NCBI GenBank assembly: GCA_035293765.1
Contig: DATGMF010000080.1
Coordinates: forward strand, 17,739 to 81,738
Reading direction: 5' to 3'
From: DASRHT01 sp035293765
GTDB taxonomy: Bacteria; Chloroflexota; Ktedonobacteria; Ktedonobacterales; Ktedonobacteraceae
Length of the DNA stretch: 64,000 bases
The notes below the pieces were generated by a model that had not been told where the DNA came from, did no database searches, and saw nothing but the letters and a program-made list of their open reading frames with translations. Below are positions 33,491 to 43,226 of the stretch, piece after piece (position 1 is the stretch's first letter; every line of letters starts with the position of its first letter). A program made the position numbers and the translations under genes.

Positions 33491-35161
33491 TTGCTGGCAT
33501 CCCGACAGCGCCATCAAACGCTGTACCAGGCTCTTTTTCGACACTTTCCCAAAGTTTGACAGGGGAAACACATCAACGATCTCAAGCCGCTCAGGCAGCT
33601 TGAAACGCGCGATCCCTTTCTTCAGCAAGAAACTCGTTAGATCATCAAGGGTTGGTTCCCTCATTGTTGGTCGTGCAATAACAAAAGCGCAGACGCGTTC
33701 TCCGAGAACAGGATCGGGCATCGGCACACAGGCGACATTCAAGACAGCAGGATGAGCCAGCAGAAGGTTCTCAAGCTCCTCTGCGCTGATCTTCTCACCG
33801 CCGCGATTGATGAGATCTTTTTTGCGCCCCTCGACGACGTAGTTTCCCGACGAGTCCTGTCTCATCAGATCGCCCGTGCGGTAGAAGCCATCGGCAGTAA
33901 AGCTTAAAGCGTTTTGCTCTGGCACGCGGAAGTAGCCGCGCAGCGTATAAGGTCCCCGTACCAGCAACTCCCCGACCTCGCCAGGGGCAACATCGTTGCC
34001 ATCGTCGTCCACCAGCCTGATCTCATCGGCAGGCGAGATCGGTCGGCCCGCCGTCGTATAGCGCTGCTCATCAGTGTCATCGAGCCGCACATAACACAGA
34101 AGCCCTTCGGCCATGCCGAACACCTCTTGCACCTTACATGTCGGCAGCAATTCTTCTGTACGTTGTTTCACCTCCTGTTGCAGCTTTTGCCCGCCCGAGT
34201 TGATGATGCGTAGAGAAGAAAAATCATAATCATGAATGCAAGGATCATTGATCAGGCGAATAAGCAGGGTGGGCACCAGCGCCAGGTGAGTGATCTTCTC
34301 TTTTTGAATAAGCGAGCATACATCGCTGGGCTTGATAGAGGTACTGAGCACACAGCGCGCTCCTTGCATCAAAAAGCCTTGTACCCCAGGACAGGCCAGA
34401 GGAAAGTTGTGGGCTATCGGCAAGACAACCAGCAGAGCGTCGTCCTGTCGCACATCAGTCACACTCGCCGCTGCCTTCGAGTTGTAGATGTAATCATTGT
34501 GTGTGCGTGGTATCAGCTTTGGAATGCCTGTCGTTCCCCCGGAGAGGAGGAAGACCGCCGGAGAGAGTGGCTCGATCCGCATTTGCTCAAGTTGTTGCGG
34601 GTCCTGCCCGCTATCCGAAGCCAGGAGATCAGTCAGCGAAAGCGAGCCGGGCAGTATTGCTTGCCCGGCAACAAAAATGAAGCGCAGATGGTTGTTCTTG
34701 CGTTGAATCTCCCGGGCAAGGGGGGCAAAGTCGAAATCCCTTACATATTCAGGAATAGCATAGCCGACGGCATCACCGATCTTGACAAACTGGTCAATCT
34801 CAGACTCGCGATGCGCTGGCAGGGCCAGAATAGGAATAGCCCCAACCATCTGGAGCGCGATATACAGATAGACAAACTCAGGGATATTCGGCAACTGCAC
34901 AACAATGCGGTCTTGTGGCCTTATTCCCAGGCGTAGTAGATGTAGCGCCAACCGCTCCGCCCGCCGTAACAGTTGCCGGTACGTCACCCGCTCATTACGC
35001 GCAACGAGAGCGATGCGATCAGCGAACTTATTGCATACGGCGCGAAAAAACTCGGCGAGCGAACGGCTTTCCCAGTACCCCAGAGCGCAATACCGTGCGA
35101 CAAATTCCTCTGGATACGGTGTGAAACCATCAAGCAGTGGACGCGCCGTGGATTCATGCAT
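33488..35161 (-). CDS. Aryl acid-AMP ligase, predicted salicylate-specific
   Basis: A 557-residue adenylate-forming enzyme of the DhbE/EntE/YbtE group. Core motifs include LSGGTTGIPKLIPRTH, YRTGDL and a C-terminal NFGKVSKK lysine. The DhbE specificity positions read Asn252 (HNFPLACPG), Cys257 for Ser240 and Leu355 for Val337 (GMAEGLLCYVRLDD), the combination I recall for salicylate-activating members. It forms salicyl-AMP and would load a carrier protein or CoA. The start at 35161 follows AGGAAGGGG and overlaps the salicylate synthase gene by 8 bp. No carrier domain is attached. Confidence 0.88.
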   Translation of the reverse strand: MHESTARPLLDGFTPYPEEFVARYCALGYWESRSLAEFFRAVCNKFADRIALVARNERVTYRQLLRRAERLALHLLRLGIRPQDRIVVQLPNIPEFVYLYIALQMVGAIPILALPAHRESEIDQFVKIGDAVGYAIPEYVRDFDFAPLAREIQRKNNHLRFIFVAGQAILPGSLSLTDLLASDSGQDPQQLEQMRIEPLSPAVFLLSGGTTGIPKLIPRTHNDYIYNSKAAASVTDVRQDDALLVVLPIAHNFPLACPGVQGFLMQGARCVLSTSIKPSDVCSLIQKEKITHLALVPTLLIRLINDPCIHDYDFSSLRIINSGGQKLQQEVKQRTEELLPTCKVQEVFGMAEGLLCYVRLDDTDEQRYTTAGRPISPADEIRLVDDDGNDVAPGEVGELLVRGPYTLRGYFRVPEQNALSFTADGFYRTGDLMRQDSSGNYVVEGRKKDLINRGGEKISAEELENLLLAHPAVLNVACVPMPDPVLGERVCAFVIARPTMREPTLDDLTSFLLKKGIARFKLPERLEIVDVFPLSNFGKVSKKSLVQRLMALSGCQQ

Positions 35162-36581
35162 TGCTGTCCCCTTCCTCGCGCTTTGCCCGCACCATAAACG
35201 GCCACATCGTCTGCATCTTGTGCCAGGTTTCTTCGTATTCATCGCGGGGGTCCGAGTCGGTTACAATGCCCGCGCCTGCCTGGAACAGCACGGTTTTCTC
35301 TCGTTGGAAAATGGTACGAATAGCAATGGCAAAATCGGCAGTGCCACTACTATTAATCCAGCCGACCGCACCCGCGTAGATACCGCGAGGAGTGGGTTCC
35401 AGACGGGTAATCCACTCAAGCGCGCTGGACTTAGCAATTCCCGAAACAGTCACACCGGGGAAAAGGACCCGCAAGGCATCCCATACGGTATACGGGGAAG
35501 CAAGCACCCCGGAGAGCCGCGAGGCAAGGTGTTGAACGGTACGATACTTCTGGACGTGCGCCAGGCCACGGACATGCACCGAATCGGGGATACAGACCGC
35601 TTCCAGTTCATGCTGCACCTCAAGCACCGATAGCAGATGCTCTGTGCGCTGCTTATGCGAAGCCTCCAACATCGCAGTCAAACGAGCGTCCTCTTCCGGC
35701 GTCTTGCCACGCCAGCGCGTCCCGGCGAGCGGGTTGCTTGAGATATTGCCTCTGGCGTCCGCCTCAAGCAGTGTTTCGGGGCTACAACCAACCGCCGCGT
35801 CGGCTCCCACCCGGAAGCAATACGAACGGACAGAGGTGTTATACGCTTCGGCAAGCCGATACGTTTCCAGTAAGTCCAAATCAGCGTCCCGCGAGACAAT
35901 AAACGCTCGCGAAAGGATGGCTTTCTGGAACGGGCCGTTGATGGCTGCATCCCGGCGGATTGCATCGACGATGGTTTGCACCCCCTGCATATACCAGGAA
36001 GCATCATCCTCCGTCACGACGAATCTTTCAGGAGTTGCTAGCGGCTCCGGCTGCTCCCACGTCATCGTGATGATTTTATCAAGCACCCCCTCCAGAACGC
36101 GCACATCCAGGCTCTTGATGCGAATCGTCTCCGGCGAGATGCAAAGCTCAAGCTGTGGCACAAAAAAAGAGAGCAAAGGCGCATGCAGATCTTGCAATCT
36201 ATCAGTCGGCATATAGCAGCGAGCCAGGTCAAACGCGATGTATCCATAGGCAGTTGCGTCGGGCAGGGGAATGCTCGCAAGCAGCTTTTCTACTTGCTTC
36301 AGAGGATCTTGCTCAAGAGGCCCGTGTTTGAGTTGCTTGCTCTCCAGCAGGCGTAGATATACTCCCTCTACGGTCACCGTAACCACAGCAAAAGGATCAG
36401 CGGCAATATGTATCTCTTGCTGCTCGTGCTCTCGATAGAGCATATATTGATCTGTCTTTATCAAACCATCTGCACGCAACCGGCGGAGTAGCATAATACC
36501 CTGCGACTGAAGTTCGCCGCACGGATTGGCAACGGTGACCTCAACGTACGATGAAATGGGGGTATATGGCATCGTAACCAT
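35154..36581 (-). CDS. Salicylate synthase (MbtI/Irp9-type)
   Basis: A 475-residue chorismate-utilising enzyme. The C-terminal chorismate-binding domain is closest to MbtI/Irp9 salicylate synthases: KAILSRAF with the base Lys, NPLAGTRWRGK, YRTVQHLASRLSG, LFPGVTVSGIAKSSALEWI, GIYAGAVGW and the closing GAGIVTDSDPRDEYEET. These enzymes convert chorismate to isochorismate and then to salicylate plus pyruvate with Mg2+. The start at ATG 36581 (AAGGAAAGGA upstream) gives the usual family length. The gene overlaps the DAHP synthase end by 41 bp and the AMP ligase start by 8 bp, a tightly coupled operon. Confidence 0.9.
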   Translation of the reverse strand: MVTMPYTPISSYVEVTVANPCGELQSQGIMLLRRLRADGLIKTDQYMLYREHEQQEIHIAADPFAVVTVTVEGVYLRLLESKQLKHGPLEQDPLKQVEKLLASIPLPDATAYGYIAFDLARCYMPTDRLQDLHAPLLSFFVPQLELCISPETIRIKSLDVRVLEGVLDKIITMTWEQPEPLATPERFVVTEDDASWYMQGVQTIVDAIRRDAAINGPFQKAILSRAFIVSRDADLDLLETYRLAEAYNTSVRSYCFRVGADAAVGCSPETLLEADARGNISSNPLAGTRWRGKTPEEDARLTAMLEASHKQRTEHLLSVLEVQHELEAVCIPDSVHVRGLAHVQKYRTVQHLASRLSGVLASPYTVWDALRVLFPGVTVSGIAKSSALEWITRLEPTPRGIYAGAVGWINSSGTADFAIAIRTIFQREKTVLFQAGAGIVTDSDPRDEYEETWHKMQTMWPFMVRAKREEGDSNA

Positions 36582-37635
36582 GAGTAACGTCCTTTCCTTC
36601 TTCAAATGATAGTGACACCATCGCACGAATGTTCCGTATAATCTCAGATAATTGGTGGGGAGTGATAGCCTGCTGACCATCACAGAGGGCCTCTTCAGGG
36701 TGGCTGTGGACCTCAACCATGATACCATCCCCTCCTACCGCAATACTGGCACGAGCCATAGCAGGGACTAGCGTGCTCTTACCGGTCGCATGACTGGGAT
36801 CGACAATCACTGGAAGATGAGTGAGCTCACGCAGCAGAGGAACTACTGTCAAATCGAGGACATTACGGGTTTGTGGGTCGTAACTGCGAATACCACGCTC
36901 ACATAACACAACGTTGGGGTTGCCTGCTGCCACAATGTATTCAGCAGCCAGCAGCCACTCATTAACCGTGGCAGATAAACCACGCTTGAGCATAACAGGC
37001 CGTTGTTGGCGTCCGCACGCAGTTAAGAGGGGGTAATTTTGCATATTGCGCGCGCCAATCTGCAACATATCCGCATATCCTGCCACCACCTCCACCATAT
37101 CCGGCTCCATTACTTCCGTTACTATAGGTAATCCCGTTTGCTCTCTTGCTTCTGCTAACAGGGCCAGGCCCTCAACACCTAATCCTTGAAACTGATAAGG
37201 TGATGTACGTGGCTTGAACGCACCTCCACGCAAGATATGAGCTCCCGCTTTTTTCACCGCCAGAGCAGTTGCAAAGAGCTGCTCTCGACTCTCCACTGCG
37301 CATGGACCTGCAATGATTGTTGGCGCTTCTATACCACCTATCAGAGTCACATTGCTCGTGATACCGTCACCCACCATAACTACCGTTGGCTCTGACTTCA
37401 GTTCACGGCTTACCAACTTATAAGGTCGTTTAGTGGGAATGACACGTTCGATAGCTGGAAGCCCTGCAAGCGACTTGAACGCCTCTTCATCCACATGTGC
37501 CGCATCCAGTGCCAGCATATAACGCTCTTCCATCTTCACTAACGGTGGCAAGGGTAACCCAATAATACAACCGATTTGCACCAGTGCCTGGTCCAGCTCC
37601 TCTGGAGGAATCTGCGCACGCAGAATAAGAATCAT
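36541..37635 (-). CDS. aroF: 3-deoxy-7-phosphoheptulonate (DAHP) synthase, type I-beta
   Basis: A 364-residue DAHP synthase with an N-terminal ferredoxin-like regulatory domain (1-70) and the TIM barrel (PTIIAGPCAVESREQL, LRGGAFKPRTSPYQFQG, MLKRGLSATVNEWL, DPSHATGKSTLVPAMARASIAVGGDGIMVEVH). It condenses PEP with erythrose-4-phosphate, the first step toward chorismate. It starts at 37635 with AAGGAG. Its place at the head of the salicylate operon suggests a pathway-dedicated copy. The regulatory domain implies feedback control. Confidence 0.92.
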   Translation of the reverse strand: MILILRAQIPPEELDQALVQIGCIIGLPLPPLVKMEERYMLALDAAHVDEEAFKSLAGLPAIERVIPTKRPYKLVSRELKSEPTVVMVGDGITSNVTLIGGIEAPTIIAGPCAVESREQLFATALAVKKAGAHILRGGAFKPRTSPYQFQGLGVEGLALLAEAREQTGLPIVTEVMEPDMVEVVAGYADMLQIGARNMQNYPLLTACGRQQRPVMLKRGLSATVNEWLLAAEYIVAAGNPNVVLCERGIRSYDPQTRNVLDLTVVPLLRELTHLPVIVDPSHATGKSTLVPAMARASIAVGGDGIMVEVHSHPEEALCDGQQAITPHQLSEIIRNIRAMVSLSFEEGKDVTHGYDAIYPHFIVR

Positions 37636-37818
37636 CTCGATACTCCTTATTTCTACAATTATCCGTGAGGATACCAAAGTCGCCCGTTTCTATTACTGAG
37701 GTCAGTATAGCCTGTACAGATTTACCGAGAACTTCTATCAGAGGTAAGCGCCAGGCAACTCGCGCATGGTTTTATCTCAGGAGAAAAAGGTGAGGATTTT
37801 TGAAAAAAGGAGCGCAGA

Positions 37819-39477
37819 ATGTACAGAGCAAAAACACGCCCGCAAACTCAATCAGGGATCGGCATCGGGATGCTGGCGAAGGCATTGCTGGCTGCTCATT
37901 TTACCCGTCATCCCCGCCGCTATATTGAAATATTTCATATTATGCATAAATATCATCTGCTACGCGTCGCGGCCCAATTAGGCATGGTGAATCAACAGAG
38001 TAGACAGTGTGGCAGATCTGAGCTGGAAACGGACAATATCTGTGCTGAAAACGCTGAGCGGCTCTCCAGGGCGCTCGAAGAATTGGGTCCCTGCTTCATT
38101 AAGTTTGGTCAGGTGATGAGCACGCGGCCAGATTTGCTGCCGCCGCCCTTTATTGTTGCCCTTTCACGCTTGCAGGATGGCATCACGCCCGTGGCGGGTG
38201 ACGCGATCATCGCTATTGTAGAGAGAGAGTTGGGAGCGCCTCTTAGCAAGTTATTTCGCTCATTCGATCCACACCCGCTTGCCACCGCTTCGATTGCGCA
38301 AGTACACCAGGCCACCTTGCCCGATGGCACCCCGGTCGTCGTCAAGGTGCAGCGTCCGGGCGTGCGCGCCCAGGTGGAAAAAGATATCGAAGTCATGCAA
38401 GAGATTACACGCTTCGCCAGCCGCCACACGTCCCTTAACAGCCATTACGGGCTTGCGCAAATCATTCAGGAGATCAAAATCTCACTCAGCCAGGAGCTTG
38501 ATTTTCAGCAGGAAGCTGACAATACCCGACTCGTCAGCCAGGGCATGCGTGAGTTCCCGCATCTCGTCACGCCGCAGGTTTACCCCAACTACAACTCACA
38601 GCAAGTACTCACGGTCAGCTTTCTCCACGGGCGCCACCTGGCACAGGTGCCGCGGGCCGAATTGCGCCAGATCGATACAGTGACCATCGCTCAGGAGCTG
38701 CTTTCAGCCTACATCAAACAGATGGTCGTCGATGGCACCTTTCACTGCGATCCCCATCCAGGCAATATCCTGCTTACCACCGATGGACGCCTTGCGCTGC
38801 TGGATTTCGGCATGGTCGGCAGATTCGATGCCGAGCAAAAAGAGCAGATCTTGCTGCTCCTTCTCGCCTTTGCCGAGCGGCAGGGTGAGCGCGTAGCCGA
38901 TATTTATACGAATATGATCGAGATACCGCACTCCTGTGATCGACAGGGGTTTACCCAACAAATCTGCACGTTAATCAGCCGCTATCATGATCGCTCCAAT
39001 GACCACATTGAGATAGGCAAGGGGCTGCTGGAAGTCGCAGCATTGGCCCAATCGTATCAGATGGCCGTTCCCGCCCAACTCACTCTGCTGGGAAAAGCTA
39101 TGCTCAACCTGGATGGCACCCTGCGCGTCCTTGCGCCCGAACTGAATTTTGTGCAAATCATCAAAAATTATATGGAGAGGATCATGGAAGAACGCGCCCT
39201 GACGCATCTCTCGACAGGGCGGGCCTATAGCTGGTTCCTCGATACGCGGCGCCTGGTGGACCATTTGCCTCGTAAAACCAACACCATTATCGATAAACTG
39301 GCTCACGACCAGTTCACCATTCAGATAAAGATCCACTCCCTCGAAGGGGCGATCCGGCAAGCCGCCCACAAACTTTCCTTCGGCATGATCGTCTCATCGC
39401 TGATGCTCAGCCTGAGCTTCTGGTTCATGTCGAAAGAAAAAAACAAAAACGCCCGTTTGCCATCAAAACGCGCCTGA
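37819..39477 (+). CDS. ABC1/UbiB-family atypical kinase
   Basis: A 552-residue UbiB/ADCK protein. Visible landmarks are the KxGQ motif (CFIKFGQVMSTRPDLLP), the alanine-rich loop TASIAQVHQA, VVVKVQRPG, the catalytic region FHCDPHPGNILL and the LLDFGM metal motif. A C-terminal hydrophobic segment (about 518-540) would anchor it. Family members support isoprenoid-lipid or quinone metabolism by ATPase activity. It is divergent from the DAHP synthase operon. A role in the cluster is possible but not evident. Confidence 0.9.
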   Translation: MYRAKTRPQTQSGIGIGMLAKALLAAHFTRHPRRYIEIFHIMHKYHLLRVAAQLGMVNQQSRQCGRSELETDNICAENAERLSRALEELGPCFIKFGQVMSTRPDLLPPPFIVALSRLQDGITPVAGDAIIAIVERELGAPLSKLFRSFDPHPLATASIAQVHQATLPDGTPVVVKVQRPGVRAQVEKDIEVMQEITRFASRHTSLNSHYGLAQIIQEIKISLSQELDFQQEADNTRLVSQGMREFPHLVTPQVYPNYNSQQVLTVSFLHGRHLAQVPRAELRQIDTVTIAQELLSAYIKQMVVDGTFHCDPHPGNILLTTDGRLALLDFGMVGRFDAEQKEQILLLLLAFAERQGERVADIYTNMIEIPHSCDRQGFTQQICTLISRYHDRSNDHIEIGKGLLEVAALAQSYQMAVPAQLTLLGKAMLNLDGTLRVLAPELNFVQIIKNYMERIMEERALTHLSTGRAYSWFLDTRRLVDHLPRKTNTIIDKLAHDQFTIQIKIHSLEGAIRQAAHKLSFGMIVSSLMLSLSFWFMSKEKNKNARLPSKRA

Positions 39478-39525
39478 TAAATTCTATGATTTTTGATAGG
39501 CTAAGATGTATTATGAAGTATTCTA

Positions 39526-39555
39526 TTGACAAAATATTCTGTTATATCTTATAGT
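39526..39555 (+). promoter_or_regulatory. Candidate sigma-70 promoter of the large regulator
   Basis: TTGACA (39526-39531), an 18-bp spacer, then TATAGT (39550-39555) in an AT-rich 330-bp gap between the UbiB gene and the regulator gene. The leader is about 245 nt. Nothing else is recognised in the gap. Confidence 0.5.
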
Positions 39556-39808
39556 TATTCTGATAATAAGATTATTGTAATCACCCGGCAAAGGATTCCT
39601 ATAAAAGGGGCGAGTTAAATCACATCTGCTCTAGTTGATCAATGGAAAATAATGGCTGGCATCTACCAATCACGTAAATACATTTGACCAGACTACTTTC
39701 GCACTGTTCTACAGCGCAGGCGCTGATAGCACCCCTGAGTGCAAGCCAGCAATCCCCTGGCCGCATATTAAAAAAATAAGCCCGTCAGGCTAGAAAGGAT
39801 TGGCGATA

Positions 39809-42800
39809 ATGTTGCCAGCAAATTTAAGCAAAATAGCCGCTCCAGCATTATCGTCAAATATCCTGCATCGTGAATCGCTTGTCGCGCAACTTTACGATAT
39901 GGTTACGGCCAGACGGTTCAGCCTTGAGAAAAGCGCGGCGCATTATAAACTGCTTTTGCTCTGCGCCCCCGCGGGCTATGGTAAAACGACGCTCCTTGCC
40001 GATTTCGCTCATTCTTCTCAAATTCCTTGCTGCTGGTATTTCCTGGACCAGCAGGACGCCGATAGATATACGTTCCTGCAAACACTGCTTGCCAGTATCC
40101 AGCATTGTTTCCCCGGCTTCGGCGCCGGGCTTGACCTCTTGCTGGTCGGTAAAGCATCTTCCGCCGGCCCCGAAGATGACTCTCGTTACTTCGAAGCCTT
40201 TCTCGACGCGCTGATTGACGCGTTAAATACAGAAATCACGCAGCGTTTTGCTATTGTGCTTAGTAACTATCACGAAGTTGATGCCAGCCAGTCCATCACC
40301 AACCTGATGAATTACTTTTTGCAGAAAGCTCCTTCGCAGTGCGTGCTGATTATCGAGAGCCGCTCAACTCCCTCCATCGAGTTTGCCTCTTTGCTAGCCC
40401 ACAGTCAGGCAGTTGGCTGGGGAAGTAATAAGCTGCGCATGAGCGCCCAGGAGATACTCGCGCTGGCGCAGGTTCAGGGCGTCAGCCCTATCAGTGAGGA
40501 AGAAGCAGAACAACTGGCAACGGCCTTCGATGGCTGGGTTGCAGGCATTTTGCTGGGCACACGCCTGGGTGACGCGGAATTGCTGCACGCCAGTACGCGT
40601 ACAGGGTTCTTGAAGGGACTGCCCTCTATGCGGGTCGAGCGACAGAAGTTGTTTGCATATCTCGTCAATGAAATTTTCAAACACCAGTCTGCTGCCTACG
40701 CGTTTCTCAAAGAAGCTGCCATTCTCCAACAAATGGTGCCTTCGATGTGTGATGCCCTGCTCAACATAGAAAACTCCTCCGAGCATCTGAGTTGCCTGGC
40801 ACGACAGGGTATGTTCGTCACTTGCAACGATAACGGACCCTATCTTATCTATACCTGTCACCCCGTTTTACGCGAACTGCTCTACGATGAACTGCGCACA
40901 CGCTCCCCAGATCGTTTCGCGGCGCTCCATCGCAAGGCCGCAGAGCTGTTTGAGGCTGCCCACGAATACGATTTGGCAATCTCCCACATGCTTGCCGCGG
41001 GCGAGAACACGTTAGCGGCCCGGCTGATTATTCTGGCACATGAACGCATGGCGGCCAAAGAACATACGGAGACGCTACTGCGCTGGATCGAAGCTCTTCC
41101 AGCAAAAATCGTAGAAAATTCGCCAGAGCTGCTACTCATCCTTGTGAGTATCCATCTCACGCAAGGCGAACATACTCAGGCTCTGACGTTGCTCGATACT
41201 GCTTCAGCCATCTTAGACACGGACCCGCAGGCCATTGCGGACCCCAACGACCTGCCGTCCTGGCAGGCAGAGGCCACAATTCTGCGCAGCAAGGCGCTGT
41301 TTCAGATCGGCAAGTATAAGGAAGCTCAGCAATTATGCCGCCGGGTCCTGGAAACAACGCCAATGGACGAGGTCAAGATGCGGGCAGACGCGCATACACG
41401 CTTTGGGATATGCGCCAATCTTTTGGGCGACCTGAGCTCCGGCATCGAACACCTGCAAAAGGCTCTCCAGCTCTATGGACGCAATATCGTACGTCCCCAG
41501 GTGGCAGACGCACATAGCGCCCTGGCAAGCGCCTATAACCTGCTCGGCAATTTCGCTCTGGCAGAGCATCATATCTCGCGCGCCATCAACTGCTGCGAGC
41601 AACTACACGATGAGCGAGGGAAGGTGAACAACCTTACCCGCATGGGAGTGTACAAACAGCGCCAGGGCATGTTTGTCGAGGCAGAGGCGGTGCTGCGCCA
41701 GGCCGCAACCAGCATCAATTCCCCCGGCTTCGAACGAGAACATGCTTATATCCTGGTGAATCTCGGCTCCGTCTATCAGGATCAACAACATTATGAGCAA
41801 TCGCTCAAAACCCTGGAGGAAGGTCTGGACCTGGCGCGTCATTTACAGGATAACTATCTCATCAACTGTAGCCTTTGCTACCTCGCTCTGACTTACCTGT
41901 TCATGGGCGATGCAGCAACAGCTATGTTGCTCATTTCGGAGACCAATCTGCCTCCACTCAATAGTAGCAGTATCGGCTACGAACAGGCTATCTATGGCCT
42001 GACCCACGCCACAATCCTGCTCCATCAGCAGCGTTATGATGATGCTCATCGCCAGCTTACAGCACTGGCAGCGTCCTTGAAGACGGTAGGTCTCAAACGC
42101 GAACTGCTGCGGGTGAAGCTGTGTCTCGCTGCCTGCCACCTGGCACGCTCTGAGCAGGCGGCGGCGCTGGAACTGCTGCAAGAGCTGACTACGCTCTTAG
42201 AAGGCCAGGAAAGCTATGAGCAGCTTATCCTGGTAGGGCTGACAGGCTTCCCGGACCTGCATCAGCTTGTCAAAACCCATCTCGCCCTGGAACGCCTGCG
42301 TGTCTTGTTGCATTTCAAAACTACGGCACAAAATTCTAAAAAAGATGCAACTCAGACAAGTGCGACAGCAACGCCTGCGCTCACTACAAGCAATCGAATG
42401 AAGCTCAAGGTGCAGGCATTTGGCGAGCCCACAGTCTTTCTGGATGAGCAGCCGATCACTCACTGGCGCATGGCGCGAGCGATGGAACTGTTTTTCTTCT
42501 TGCTTGATTGCGGACGCCCTATGCGCAAGGAACAGATCATTACTGCTCTCTGGTCGGAGGCCGATGAACAGATCAATCAGACGTTTCACTCTACTATCTA
42601 CTATTTGCGTAAGGCGCTCAAAGAGTTTTGTGTCGTCTCACATCGCGGAGCCTATAGCCTCGATTTCTCGTCGCTGCACGGCAATAACGCGCAATACGAT
42701 GTTGCTCTGTTCAAAGAATATTACGCTCAGGCAAAGCAATTCCTGGCGAATGAAAATGACAATGAGGCCAGAACAGCATTGCTCGCTATGGTGGCTCTTT

Positions 42801-43207
42801 ATCAAGGCGATTATGTGCAACCGTTCTATAGCGATTGGTGTACGTTCCGCCGCGATGAACTGCGTCGAACCTACCTGGAGGCCCGCAACCACCTTGCCCA
42901 TATCTTCTGGCGCCAGGAAATGTTCGACGAGAGCGCCGTCCACTGGCAGCATATGCTGGCAATGGATAGCTGGATAGAGGAGGCTCATTACGGGCTCATG
43001 CGCTATTATATGCGCACCGGCAAAAGAGGGTTGGCATTGCGCCAGTACCAGCGCTGCGCGGAGATACTCGAACAGGAGTTGGGCGCCGAGCCTGGCCCTG
43101 CCATCCAGGGGCTCTACCACCGCATTATCAGCGCCTCTACCCAGGAACCAACAAAGAAAAACCGGAAGCTCTCTTCCCTCTCGCAGGAACTCTCACCTGG
43201 AAGATAG
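39809..43207 (+). CDS. Large ATPase-TPR-BTAD transcriptional regulator
   Basis: A 1132-residue signal-transduction ATPase. An N-terminal MalT/NACHT-like NTPase domain (Walker A APAGYGKTT at 53-61) leads into a long TPR array (about 380-800). The C-terminus has a SARP-type winged helix (about 870-955, KVQAFGEPTVFLDEQPITHWR) and a BTAD domain (about 965-1105). The start is ATG 39809, 9 bp after AAAGGA, rather than the TTG at 39800. Such large regulators often govern secondary metabolism. It is co-directional with the UbiB gene but has its own promoter. Its inducer is unknown. Confidence 0.9.
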   Translation: MLPANLSKIAAPALSSNILHRESLVAQLYDMVTARRFSLEKSAAHYKLLLLCAPAGYGKTTLLADFAHSSQIPCCWYFLDQQDADRYTFLQTLLASIQHCFPGFGAGLDLLLVGKASSAGPEDDSRYFEAFLDALIDALNTEITQRFAIVLSNYHEVDASQSITNLMNYFLQKAPSQCVLIIESRSTPSIEFASLLAHSQAVGWGSNKLRMSAQEILALAQVQGVSPISEEEAEQLATAFDGWVAGILLGTRLGDAELLHASTRTGFLKGLPSMRVERQKLFAYLVNEIFKHQSAAYAFLKEAAILQQMVPSMCDALLNIENSSEHLSCLARQGMFVTCNDNGPYLIYTCHPVLRELLYDELRTRSPDRFAALHRKAAELFEAAHEYDLAISHMLAAGENTLAARLIILAHERMAAKEHTETLLRWIEALPAKIVENSPELLLILVSIHLTQGEHTQALTLLDTASAILDTDPQAIADPNDLPSWQAEATILRSKALFQIGKYKEAQQLCRRVLETTPMDEVKMRADAHTRFGICANLLGDLSSGIEHLQKALQLYGRNIVRPQVADAHSALASAYNLLGNFALAEHHISRAINCCEQLHDERGKVNNLTRMGVYKQRQGMFVEAEAVLRQAATSINSPGFEREHAYILVNLGSVYQDQQHYEQSLKTLEEGLDLARHLQDNYLINCSLCYLALTYLFMGDAATAMLLISETNLPPLNSSSIGYEQAIYGLTHATILLHQQRYDDAHRQLTALAASLKTVGLKRELLRVKLCLAACHLARSEQAAALELLQELTTLLEGQESYEQLILVGLTGFPDLHQLVKTHLALERLRVLLHFKTTAQNSKKDATQTSATATPALTTSNRMKLKVQAFGEPTVFLDEQPITHWRMARAMELFFFLLDCGRPMRKEQIITALWSEADEQINQTFHSTIYYLRKALKEFCVVSHRGAYSLDFSSLHGNNAQYDVALFKEYYAQAKQFLANENDNEARTALLAMVALYQGDYVQPFYSDWCTFRRDELRRTYLEARNHLAHIFWRQEMFDESAVHWQHMLAMDSWIEEAHYGLMRYYMRTGKRGLALRQYQRCAEILEQELGAEPGPAIQGLYHRIISASTQEPTKKNRKLSSLSQELSPGR

Positions 43208-43226
43208 CAGCACAAAAACCTGTTTT

